DNA of 64,000 nt from Platerodrilus igneus (Eukaryota > Arthropoda > Insecta > Coleoptera > Lycidae), in NCBI GenBank assembly GCA_036346225.1, contig JARFIW010001108.1, forward strand, positions 6,121,076 through 6,185,075. The letters run 5' to 3'. Position 1 is the first letter of the stretch. Each line of letters opens with the position of its first letter. The notes under the pieces were generated by a model. It made no database searches. It worked only from the letters and a program-made list of their open reading frames with translations, and was not told the origin of the DNA. Below, in pieces: positions 36,892-47,864 of the stretch. The translations under genes and the position numbers were made by a program.

Positions 36892-37104
36892 AGGCTTATA
36901 TTTACATGTTGATATGGGTGACGCGCGTTTTCTAATTTTTATCGCTCGCTGAGCATAAAACGTCCTCAAGAAAGTCAACTTTTTGTTGTCAATGTCAAGC
37001 GTAAGAGCCTTCTTTATTTAGCGATTGTAGAAAAGAAAATTAATTTTACATACTTTTTTTTTGAAACTTGTATACGTTCTTACGATAATAAAATTTAAGG
37101 AATA

Positions 37105-37398
37105 GTGGGTATACGTATAATAGGCTCAAAATTTTACTGCATGAAGCTGTTAGAAACTGGACAAATGTCACAGTTAATGACTTCAGAATGTGCTACAGTG
37201 GTACTTAAAGTAATAAAAGCCTATTCAGTCACAACTAAAATAACATTATTAAAAGAAATTGAAATAAAAGACAGGAAACGCAGAATAGAGCAGGTATGTA
37301 AAATGACAAACCTGAGATTAATAAAGGTTTTAACAATTCTCTTTTCAACTGTAAGCATCTATTATCTATTCGGTTATTTAAATTCATTAATGTTGTGA
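37105..37398 (+). CDS. ORF shared by transposon copies A and B, possible HTH domain (copy B)
   Basis: A 97-codon frame whose last 77 residues match the copy A frame at 25,795-26,031 with one codon indel and the same stop. The segment RRIEQVCKMTNLRLIKVL could form a helix-turn-helix. It lies about 600 bp upstream of the DDE part on the same strand, which fits an N-terminal transposase domain. Function is inferred from position only. Confidence 0.35.
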   Translation: MGIRIIGSKFYCMKLLETGQMSQLMTSECATVVLKVIKAYSVTTKITLLKEIEIKDRKRRIEQVCKMTNLRLIKVLTILFSTVSIYYLFGYLNSLML

Positions 37399-37979
37399 GA
37401 AACTTGTAGATAGTATTATCTTGTCGTGAGGATAAGATTTATAAACGTGTGGATTTTAAAGAAATTTTTCAAGCAAAAATACTTTGCAACCGATTTTTAG
37501 AAGTAGACAATATGTCATTGTTTAATGTCTATTCAGTTCCAGCTCTACCCTCCTTTTGTTTCCTGTGGCAAAATAAAGATAAACACCATACATCTCTTTC
37601 AGAAATATCCAAATAACAATAAATGTGACAAACAAAAAAAAATCAGCCAGTGTAAGGATCTTACAAATTTTATACTTTCAGAAATATTTATTAAATAATT
37701 TACAATGATCAAAACGTCAATGTGGTCAACCCTACAGATATGTGATAGATGGTACCTGTAACCCTTCACAACAAAAATAACATTTTTATCTTTTTATAAG
37801 AAACACATTTTCATTAAAATACTACCTTACACAGAATCTATATTGACTATTGAGCTGTTGGTTAAAGATATTTTATAAAATAAACATAATGTTAAGAATT
37901 TGTTTCGTCAAAGCGATACCATTAAAGGGTGCCGCCAGTATTCACTGAACACAGGGTTGGCACGACCCTGGTTGCTAAT

Positions 37980-38500
37980 TTTCAAATCTGGACTTAAAAC
38001 TAGGGATTATCACCTTGAAATGAATAATATAAATTTCTGTAAATGACTGCAAGATAAATTATTATCAAACCTTGAACCAAACTCTGTATCAGCATGCAGC
38101 ATATCACAATGCAACTGTGAAACCAAATTCAACATCAGCTTGGAAAAAAGAAAACGAGAGATTGGTTGTTGCTGAAAACATACCTTTTGAGCTTAAAGAT
38201 ACAAGAGCAGAAGAACTATATACAAACATCAACCAACATAAACCCTCAATCAAACAATATGTTGTTGATAAAATGTTAGTCGAACATGGTCATACATGAT
38301 ACGATTACCTTCATACCATCCCGAACTCAACCCCATCGAAAAAGTATGGACGACAGTAAAAAACCATGTTCCTGCACATAATAACACTTTTAAATTGGAG
38401 ATTGTATGGAGGCTGGCTGAAAATAAGTTTGCTACTGTTGGTCAACAAGAATGGGTAAGTTTGCTCTCATGTAGAAAAAATTGAAGAGGATTACCTTACC
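37980..38500 (+). pseudogene. IS630/Tc1/mariner-type DDE transposase, C-terminal domain
   Basis: Spread over two to three frames. The order FKSGLKTRDYHLEMN, LLSNLEPNSV, AAYHNATVKPNSTSAWKKEN, VDKMLVEHGH and then RLPSYHPELNPIEKVWTTVK (38,300-38,360) matches the DDE_3 domain of insect Tc1-like transposases. The HPELNPIEK motif holds the last catalytic Glu. A frameshift at about 38,085 destroys the region of the middle Asp, and a stop near 38,299 precedes the last block. Confidence 0.8.
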
Positions 38501-38975
38501 GGGGAATATATAATAGACGATATAGAGGAACTAATAATAAACGTTAATAACGATAGTGATTATTAAAACTTTGGTTTGCCTGACGGTCTTGGTTGTAAAC
38601 CGTTTCAATAACATGCTTAATTTAAATAAGAGATATTTTTATATTACTTAGTAATATTAATAGCTATTACTTTGCTTAAATATCTGATGTAAATAATATG
38701 TTTAAGGTCCTATAAAATCACTCGAAGCTATTTCAGTAGTATTTATAATGAGGAAAATTGCTTAAAACACCAATGCAGAGATAAATAACGTGGTGTTTTC
38801 AGCTATCAATTTCATCAAGCTATTGAAATTTTAGTGTTTTTTAACTGAAACATTCATAAACAAATAACTCGTTTTGTATTGTACTGAATTTTACTGTCAA
38901 ATCCTTCAAATGTCTCCCTATCTATAAACTTCTTCTTTCTTAAAATCCTACTTGATGTTTTTAGGTTGAACTGAA

Positions 38976-39446
38976 AACACTCTTTCATATCCTTTTCTAT
39001 AGATTCCTCACTTCCTCCATTGGGCTGCCCAGGGTCGTTGAGATTTTCCTATTTATGGGCAGGTAGCCGAGATTTTAAAACACCTATACATTATTAGTCA
39101 TGTCAAATGGTTGTAAGAATCTACAGCGCGATGTTTTGTCAAGAGTCATGTCACCATTTTCTGCCCCTGTAAGTGTTGCGGTGTACCGCTGGTAGATTTT
39201 AAAATACAAATAAATTTTCTGTTTTGCTTAGAAACTTTTGGTCTCTTGCAGTTTTATCGTCCGTGCGATCGTTATTGAGGGAAAAAGTAAAAAGGAATTT
39301 TCTGTAAGATAAAATTAAAATTTTTAAATGGTCTAGTAGGTTCTGGCTTTATTGTGCATAATCTCTTATTTTTTATTAATTTTGACAGTTTACATTAGAA
39401 ATCGTAACTTGTGTCTGCATTCATTTATAAAATGAAATGTTTTAAG
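38976..39446. other. Noncoding spacer
   Basis: No gene or repeat family recognised between the end of copy B and the inverted repeat that follows. Confidence 0.3.
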
Positions 39447-39642
39447 TTCTAAGCTGTAAGGTGTAAAATTGTTTTAAATACTCATTATAATCTCATATCC
39501 ATGCCAAATTATATATATTATATATATATATATATATTATATTATATATATATTATATATATATTTCAGAATTCGTAAAATTTGGCATGGATATGAGATT
39601 ATAATGAGTATTTAAAACAATTTTACACCTTACAGCTTAGAA
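39447..39642. repeat. Perfect 64-bp inverted repeat around an AT tract
   Basis: Arms at 39,447-39,510 and 39,579-39,642 are exact reverse complements by eye, starting TTCTAAGCTGTAAGG. The 68-bp centre is almost pure TA. The structure could extrude as a cruciform. It may be a small foldback element or a template-switch product. Confidence 0.9.
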
Positions 39643-41670
39643 TATATATTGCTGCGAGTTATCCTCTGGTAAAACTCTAAAATAATTCGAGCCCCACAAA
39701 TTTGGCATCATATTTATCTGAAGCTTACCTGGATTGTAGCTCTTCGCCCGGATTTCATCAATTCCGCCAACTTTTGCTATTATAATAAAAGAAACTCAGC
39801 TTCTTCAATGAAGTTTGCCACGGCTGCTCAACTGGTATCTCAAAACTACTACCCTACTCTCTTCCACAAGAAAACTCGACTACAATAATATTACCTGATT
39901 TTATTCAAACAGAAATTCAGTGCCGTATTTACCTAACGGTGGACACGGCGGTCGCCGGAGGCCTCGGTCGGAGGGGGTGTCACTTTGAGCCTCTATTGGC
40001 GAAAACAGTACGTTTAATTTTTAATAAGGCAGCATGAACACGGAGAGAATTTAATAAAGGCAAAATTTATTTACCAAAAAGAGAACATTTCTAATTTACA
40101 TATTAAAATATAAACGTTCTTTATCCTGAGAATATAATTAAATATGGAGGGGCCTCAATTCAATATTCCGCCGGGAGCCACAAAGACTCTAAATCCGGCC
40201 CTGCAGAAATTTTCTACAAAATCCTTTTTAATCATTGTTTTATATATCCTCAACGTTACATACATCCTTGAGTTGAAATACTACATTGTATTTTGAATAT
40301 TTAATGAAAAGCTTTAACCAACAATAAACAGTATAAGGTAACCGGGCTTAACCCTACCCTTGCGTTAAACCTTGGTTTAATACGAGCTCACATAAAACCT
40401 GTAAATATATTAGTGCTAACTTTCGCACTGCAAATATCAAAAAGTCTCCTTTACTTTTCACATTAACCAATATTATAAAAATTATTCTACAAATATATAT
40501 CTCTATATCAAATTATTTTCAAAGAATCAATCATAAAATGTTCGTTAGACAACGCTTTCGTTCATAAAGATCATAAATTTTCCCATATGGCACCACATCG
40601 TCATAATACATTAAACAACCACATAAAAGTTTCACAAAATTATCAAATAAGCACACAAAAAAATATCAAAGTTTCTAAAATTAGTTACCTTGAAAACATC
40701 ACTGCTCCTGGATTTGCAATCCTACCATTGATGACTGATGTCCCTTACAAAGACTGCTCGTTCCTGCACCTCGCTAAGTTGTAGATCACCATCCGTAAAG
40801 GTAATCAACCACTTAAATTTCTCCGGCTATTAATGGATAATACACCCAACCTTGCACGCTTTCCCTACTGCTCCATTTACAATGTGTACACCATCAACTC
40901 AATCCATCTACTCTCTACACCATGTATGTGAATCGCTGGCTCCCACAACGAAACTATAGCACAGGCTAAACTTACATTTCTTAATTAACGTGTTGTATTT
41001 TCAAATTGTTTCATATAATTTTTAGACTGCCCGTGACTATTACACTAACTTATGCAATTAACTTTACTTATTAGACCCACTTGTAATTTACTTTGTTCAC
41101 TACTAGTTGAAGTTGCTTCGATGATCAGGAAGTAAAAAAGAGCTCTATCACTGCTCCGAAGTGTACTTATAGACCAAATCGCCCCTCTCTCGTAATCACT
41201 TCTCACAACACACCACCCCAAAACAACTTGCCTTCCTAGTAAAACTTTTCACTGGTTAACACACTTCCAACAACTTTCACACAAACAAACTTGTAACTGT
41301 GTTTGCTATGATTAAACTTATGATAGATTATACACTAGGATTATTTACACATGCTAAGATTGATTAATTAATATTTTAACTTAATTGATTATGACCTTAC
41401 TGTTATCGATTTTTACGTTTAATAAACTGAAATGTCTTTTAACTAGTGTACCTACATGCTACCTAGTATTTACATATTGGAACAGATCTTTGTCAATATT
41501 TACACTCGCTAAATAAAGCAACCTTAACCTTACCATTTACTCTAAATTATTAATTCATATACTAAAGTTTTTGAAAAGCGGCTTAAATATTTGAATACTT
41601 TTATTTACACGCGGTAACCTGCCATAAATTATCAACAAACTTCTCTAATCATTTTAACCCCAAAATACAT
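39643..41670 (-). other. LTR-like stretch U1 with PBS-like motif (minus)
   Basis: No coding sequence. On the minus strand a TGCCAAATTTGTGGGGCTC motif (about 39,690-39,709) resembles the TGGCGCCCAACGTGGGGC primer-binding site of insect Gypsy elements, and CTATAAGTACAC at 41,161-41,172 is a TATA-like box upstream of it. A GCCACGGCTGCTCA block (about 39,823) and a TTTAATACGAGCT block (40,376) recur in the stretch at 57 kb. Contains the hAT MITE. LTR identity is inferred. Confidence 0.4.
39918..40203. mobile_element. hAT-type MITE with 8-bp duplication
   Basis: 286 bp, ends CAGTGCCGTATTTA and TAAATCCGGCCCTG, inverted with few mismatches. The 8-bp duplication CAGAAATT lies at 39,910-39,917 and 40,204-40,211. 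CAG/CTG ends and an 8-bp duplication are the hAT signature. Non-coding. Confidence 0.92.
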
Positions 41671-41674
41671 AGAA

Positions 41675-41710
<36 letters not shown>

Positions 41711-43712
41711 CTGTGGAGAGGAGATTAAGCTCTTAAATCGAGCCCCAGCTTTGGGCCAACTAAAATTTTTTGAAAAAAAATTATTTTTTTTAATTTTTTA
41801 CGCTACCTTGTTGGAACGCCTCCGTAGTTTGGCACACCCTGGCTAGCTCAGCAATCGGCTTCTTTTGGAATACCTACCATCCTAAGTACCTTCTTTTCTC
41901 ACAAACACAGTCAAATGAAATTACCACTCAAATAATGCAACAAAACATACAACCCTTTTATTTACACATATTAACAAATTTTCATTGTAAAGAAGATATT
42001 TACACATTGGTACATCTAGTTTGATAAAACTGTTACCATCACAATCTTTAAATATTTCAAAATTTTACGATTTTAATTATTTCAACAAATTTCTTTAAGA
42101 CGAGTAGATGCAACCATAGATTGACTTTATTCTGGTCTATTTTGAGCTCATTATAATCCAGTTTCTCAAAATGCTGTTAAACCTCGCATTTTCATTAAAA
42201 TTAAATCTATAGACCCGTTTACTCCTTACAACATTTTATATCATTAATAAACATTTTTAAAGACTCAAAATTAATTGTTTTGTACCCCTTTAAATGAGTT
42301 TTTATGGTAATAAATACACCCTCAACAAGTCAAAACACTCAAACACCAAAATAGCAGCACAACTGTTTAAGCAAAAAGCAGGAAATTAACTTTCATTACC
42401 TGGAATGGGCTTCGTCCATCGTTACCTCAGGAGATGTGTACCAGAAACCCTCGTCGTTGTGTCCATATACTTTACGATTATGTCTGGATCTAACTGATCC
42501 CCACTATCCAACTCTTTGCAATCACCTTTTATTCTACCAGGGTACTCATCTGGTCCAAACTTAACATTCCATACCAAGTACCATCCTATCATTCAATTGT
42601 ATCTTGTAGTAACGGCACCTTTTGTAATTTTAGCAATCACTCGTGCAAATCACGTTTAATACTTTTATGATCCGTTACAAACTGCTTTACATACTTTGAA
42701 TTAGAATGTTGTACCGAATAAACAATAATTAATACAACTTAAGATCCCGTACAAACAATTACGTTAGAGATCTAAGCGCGATATCAGATATACGATATAA
42801 GAGCTATTAGAGCTAAGAGTTATATAAGAGATACAAGAGGGCTTTAATATCTTTCTCTGGAGTATTTATATGCTTTTCAATACCCCCTATGGAACCCATT
42901 TCCACTGAAAAGCTTATTTTCCACACCGATTCTCAAAAATGTTATCGTAACGAACTCCAACGGCTGGCAAATTTCCCGTTCATTGAGCTGTTGCCTACAA
43001 ATTCGTTCGATACCCTCAACGTACGCGAGTTTCTCAAAAACTGCCATACTTCGACCAATGATATTGCTTTGCCTCGTTATAACGTTCCACCTCCTAGCTA
43101 CCTTCTCCTTTCCACGCATATTTACCGTCTCATTCCAAAACCCACTCTAGCTACAGAAAATCGATATTGTTGTTGGCCTTCACATTTCCTTTTGTATTTT
43201 ATACGTGACTTGTAACCAACACTTTCTTATACGCTTCTATGTCTGTTCTACATTATAGATCTTTTATTTCACTCAGTCTTCAAGGCACTTGTTATTTTAG
43301 CAGCTTATACATTGACCATTACAAACAAAATTCTATAGAATTTTGTGCTAACGTTTGTTTAAGTTTCCAGAACTCGACATTTTATTCTTCGAAGCAACCG
43401 TCCGTTTAAAATAACAATTCCTAGTTTAACTATTCTTGGGATTTGTATAAACGAACGTTTCGTTTATTTAAATGGAAATATTTGCGTTTAAATTATTGAT
43501 TTTCTATACTTGACAACTCCGTTTCTGCTTCTATGCGCTTGATTTAAAATTATCTTCCCTTTGTGCAATTTTAATATTCTTATTTAGAATTACAAAATCT
43601 GTTAATAACTGTCCGTCTTCACTATCTACACTGATTAATATAGCGCGTAAATAACTTGCTCCTTTTTCCTATATACACAGTGGTTGAAATTTTATTCTCT
43701 GGACCTATTTAA
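41671..43712 (-). other. LTR-like stretch U2 with PBS-like motif (minus)
   Basis: It begins with a (TA)n tract (41,676-41,707). The minus strand reads GTTGGCCCAAAGCTGGGGC (41,742-41,760), similar to a Gypsy primer-binding site. CATATAAATACT at 42,861-42,872 on the minus strand is TATA-like. Frames open on both strands at 42,877-43,215 have no recognised homology. No second LTR was found, so the call is tentative. Confidence 0.35.
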
Positions 43713-43820
43713 CCTTAAATTCCACGACAATATATATATATATATATAGTATATATATAATATATATATATATATATCTATATATATACATATATATATA
43801 TATATATTGTCGTGGAATTT

Positions 43821-43862
<42 letters not shown>
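43713..43862. repeat. Inverted repeat around a TA microsatellite, plus adjacent TA tract
   Basis: CCTTAAATTCCACGACAAT (43,713-43,731) is repeated inverted at 43,806-43,824. Everything between is TA repeat, and a further TA tract follows to about 43,862. The Tyr/Ile-rich translation of this area is an artefact. Confidence 0.88.
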
Positions 43863-43865
<3 letters not shown>

Positions 43866-45587
43866 ATATGATAACGCCACACGCCGATGTAATGAACGTT
43901 CAGTTTCCTGCTGTCCGCCACCGCTCTGTTTTTCTAATATTCTAATTTTAATTATGCCACGGCTAGCCCAGTTTAATTCGCACAGAGTGCACAACGTTAC
44001 AGTAATCAAATAATTTTACCCTTTTTCCCTACAATCTAACCTGCTTAGAATGATAAAACGAAGTCGATCAATATTTGTATAATGAAAGGAAATAATATCT
44101 ACACTTCACAGTTTTGTAATCTGGCAAATAAACCCTTAAATCAATTAATAATATTTAGATTATTTATCCCAAAAATTGTATCTCCCCTTCTTTAATTTAA
44201 AGTCACCAAAAACGACACCTTTTACAGAAAAAAATCTAAAACGTTCAAAACTTTTTATCCTCTTTACGCAAATTTCTACGTATTAAAATATTTTTGTTGG
44301 CTCCTTACAAATTAGAAAAATATATTCAGTGTTTAAATTTAAACGTGAAATGATTCCTTATACTAGTTAGCCCTGACCTGTGATTTTCTGGTGAATGCTT
44401 TTCCCTTTTGGTCTGCTGTTGCGTGTGGTGTATCAACACCTCTTTATTTTCTTTAATCGAAAAACAATGCTCTGCTTTGTGCTCCTTCACGTGAGTTTGA
44501 ACCAATAATTTTATTCAGTATTGTTAATCCTTGTTTCCAAAATTTACCTCGTGCTTTACTTTATGTTTTTCTGGATACGACTTACATTTCTCGATCTTAG
44601 ATACCACTTAGATCTCTCAACTTAGATCTCTCAACTTAGATTTCCGGATACCACTTAGATCTCTCCACTTAGATACAACTTAGAGCCCTACATTTTATAA
44701 ATGTTTAATTTAAATTAATTAACAAATTTCTGTTCACGTTTTCAGCAAACGGCGAAAGCTTTTTCATATATCTTCAATGTAATTTGTCATCAAATATTAT
44801 ATAACACCACTTTTCACAAATTTTAATGATTTAATTTGAAATTTATTTCGATGCGTAAATTTTCGAGTAACAGTGATTTAGGTTCGACGTGGTTCAAATT
44901 GAGATTGGCTTCCTTATCAAACTCTGGGCGTTATATAGTTTGCGCTATCTAAATTTTGATTGGTTTATCGGAACCGTCGGACAAAGTCTTGTAACCAACC
45001 ATGATTGTTTTGGATATCCCTAGGAGTTTACAAGTTAATTATTACTGGAAATTTTAATTTACATTGGTCTTTAATTTAGCTTATGGCTGTTGTTTGTGTA
45101 GATAAAGCTTTTGGGGAATTGAATAAATAACTGATGTAACATGAGTGATGTAAATTCACATGTTTCCGTTTATGTCTTGTCTTTAAAACTTATTTTGATA
45201 TGTACGTTTTTTATAAAAGCACTTTATTATTCTTTTTTTATCGCATGCGTAATTGCATGATGACTTACTAGTTTTATCTTATTCCATGCGTGCCTATTTG
45301 TTTATAAACTTATTGAACGCTTCTTGAAGTAGTTTAATTGCATGTATAATTATCTCTCTGCTGAATATGTGTTCTATTATTGAAAGATATGCTTACTGGC
45401 ATTGATTAAAGTTAATTGAGGTCCATATACACAGTGTTAAATGTTTGCTCGTTGCATAATATGCGAATTATTTCTTTTTCATGCTAAATAAATGCAGTTT
45501 TCTAATTCCTATTGCTATTTACATTTATTACGGGACCCTTACGACTCAATACACCCTTAAATAACCCCCTTATCATAGCATTATATA
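43863..45587. other. Noncoding, with short tandem repeats at 44,595-44,690
   Basis: Contains GCCACGGCTAGCCCAG (about 43,955), a motif shared with U1 and the 57-kb stretch. At 44,595-44,690 there are six or so copies of ACTTAGATCTCTC or close variants. No coding sequence recognised. Confidence 0.4.
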
Positions 45588-45589
45588 TA

Positions 45590-47790
45590 CAGGGTGATTC
45601 AGAATAAAGTATCATAAATTGGGGAATATATAGATCTTGACGAGTTATCAGGAAAAGTTAGATAACAGTTTTCTGTAAACCCACCCGTTTCCATTATACA
45701 GGGTAAGTAATGAAGTGATTTTGAAAAATACATGTTTTTTAGAATATTTTGTTTTAGAGTAAAGACTTTAACTTGAAAATAGGCTACACGTTAGTTGTTT
45801 ACTAATACGAATTATTACACTTTATTTCGACAAAATAGAATAATTCATTGGCGTAGAATAAAGGGCGTGAGGGGGGGGGTCAAACAATTTTGATCTATAC
45901 TTTTTGCACACCCTGTATTTTATTAAAATTAAAACTCATAATTATTCCTAATACAATTTGCCATAAAAAAGGTACTTTTGGTTAATCCCTGTAGAGCTTT
46001 CCATTTTTGAGATATTTTAAATTAAGTCATACTCAACTCATGCATGAAAACAACGTATTAATTCTTTCAAAAATGCATAGGTATATTTCATAAATTCGAA
46101 ACTGGTATCTGATTTAAATCATATACATTTAGTAAAAAAACTCATTTAATACACTTATCAGTGTTTACAGACTGAAGAATATTTGACTCTACAAGCTAAA
46201 ATTTACTTACTGAGCCCCGCTACAAACTACAAAATAGAAACTAGCTCATATCGCCTCATTATTTAAGTAAATGTTCAAAAGGACGTCCTCCAACTTGAAT
46301 ACACTTTCGGGCTCGTGTCTTTATCTGGTGGGTGTTTTTTTGTAGAATAAACCTAGAATTGTCTCAGTACCTAAAAGCATTTCCCATTCTCTCTCTTGAC
46401 TCCTGAACAGTATTAATAGGTTCAGAATAAACTTTTTGCTTTAAAATACCCATATCAGCTGATTGTGTATTATTCCAGCCCAAAACATTTATTTTAAATT
46501 TATGCTGACAACTGCCGGTTTTCATGAAATGTTGGTTTTCATCTGACCACGCATGCTCATTATGCATGTTAAAGATGCCATTTCTGCTAAAGGTTGCTTA
46601 ATCAATAAAAAGAATATTGTTAACAAATTTATTATCTCTTCTAATTTGTCTTAGCAGCCAGTCGCAAAACTCGACTCTCGGTTAGTAGTCGGTTTCTAAA
46701 AAGTCCTGAACTTGTTGCAGGTGATAGAGATACAGCATGTTACCTAAGAAACTCCAGTTTGTAGCGAAAGTCTTCTGATACTTATTCCTGGATTCTCCTC
46801 TACTAAATTTAAAATATTTTCTTCATTTCTCTATGTCCGTGTTACTCTTTCACTTCCACGAATTTGAGCAGCAGATAAATCAGTTCCAGTTTCCCTTTTC
46901 CGTCTATCTACTGCCACTAAAGTTTTTCTATTCGGAAAAAATGCGCCCCTGAATATTACTTTGTATATCTTCTTACAGCCTTTTCAGACTTGCCTTGGCA
47001 TTCTCCTAGTACCAAATGCATATCAGCATATTCAGAGAATGTGTATGTTACCATTTTTGTGTTTGATTATTAACAAAATAATAAGAAATAAGCAAGTTGT
47101 AGTTACGTATTGAACGAGGATAACTTTTGACAACTACACCTAGTAAGAAAAGCAAGCCTACTAGGTTCAGCAACTATTTGTAATTATTTGTATTTTAATA
47201 GTAAAACTAATATGAACAAATCTTTACTTTTACGAAATATGTACATGTTTGTCAACTTACTGTATTTGAGTTAAATCAGATACCAGTTTCGAATTCATAA
47301 AATAAACCTTTGTATTTTTGAAAGAATTAATAATATCTTGTTTTCATGCATGGGTTGAGTATGACTTAATTTAAAATACCTCAAAAATGAAAAGCTCTAC
47401 AGAGATTATCCAAAAGTACCTTTTTTTGTGGCAAATTGTATGAGGAATAATTATGAGTTTTAATTTTAATGAAATACAGGGTGTGCAAAAAGTATAGATC
47501 AAAATTGTTAGTCACCCCCGCCCCTTATTCTACGCAAATGAATTATCCTATTTTGTCGAAATGAAGTGTAATAATTCGTATTAGTAAACAACTAACGTGT
47601 ACCTATTTTCAAGATAAGGTCTTTACCCTAAAAGAAAATATTCTAAAAAACATGTATTTTTCAATATCACTTCATCATCCTGTATAATGGAAACGGACTG
47701 GTTTACAGGAAAACGTTATCTAACTTTTCTTGATAATTCGTCAAGTTGTATATATTCCCCAATTTACGGTACTTTATTCTGAAACGCCTA
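45590..47790 (-). mobile_element. Mariner-type element with inverted repeats of about 530 bp
   Basis: Long inverted repeats at about 45,590-46,130 and 47,262-47,790 face each other, with outer ends TTCAGAATAAAGTA and TA-rich flanks. Between them lies a decayed minus-strand transposase. Length about 2.2 kb. The unusually long repeats, compared with about 30 bp in typical mariners, are seen directly. Confidence 0.8.
46364..47053 (-). pseudogene. Mariner-like transposase, internally deleted
   Basis: The minus strand from about 47,053 reads MVTYTFSEYADMHLVLGECQ, then a helix-turn-helix-like NLVEENPGISIRRLSLQTG, FCDWLLRQIRRDNKFVNNI and LFID followed by a stop where Glu is expected, then ATFSRNGIFNMHNEHAWSDE. 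This is the N-terminal and first catalytic Asp part of an insect mariner-like transposase. After FKINVL the sequence jumps to INTVQESRERMGNAF, the C-terminal end, so the part with the second and third catalytic residues is deleted. Several stops and shifts. Confidence 0.8.
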
Positions 47791-47864
47791 TATATAGAAT
47801 GTAGCGTTTATGAAAATGAATTGAAATGAACCTTTTATTTTGGATGTCAATAAAACGTGAAGAT

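Larger units (their letters stand above)
35858..38975 (+). mobile_element. IS630/Tc1-like transposon copy B, with hAT fragment
   Basis: The inverted paralogue of copy A (6,757-7,978, 25,467-26,502 and 27,065-27,310 together). It starts with about 120 bp of hAT N-terminal sequence and ends with the TTAGGTTGAAC end. It holds the shared HTH-like frame (37,105-37,398) and the DDE domain (37,980-38,500). It lacks the errantivirus and the solo LTR, and so preserves both empty target sites. It has its own insertion at 36,301-36,891. Confidence 0.8.

Noticed and set aside
42877..43215. Overlapping open frames on both strands as a gene
   Set aside because: No recognised homology, no splice or start context, and it lies in an LTR-like stretch; open frames of this size occur by chance.
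43692..44009. Tyr/Ile-rich minus-strand open frame
   Set aside because: A product of the TA microsatellite; no amino-acid conservation can be argued.
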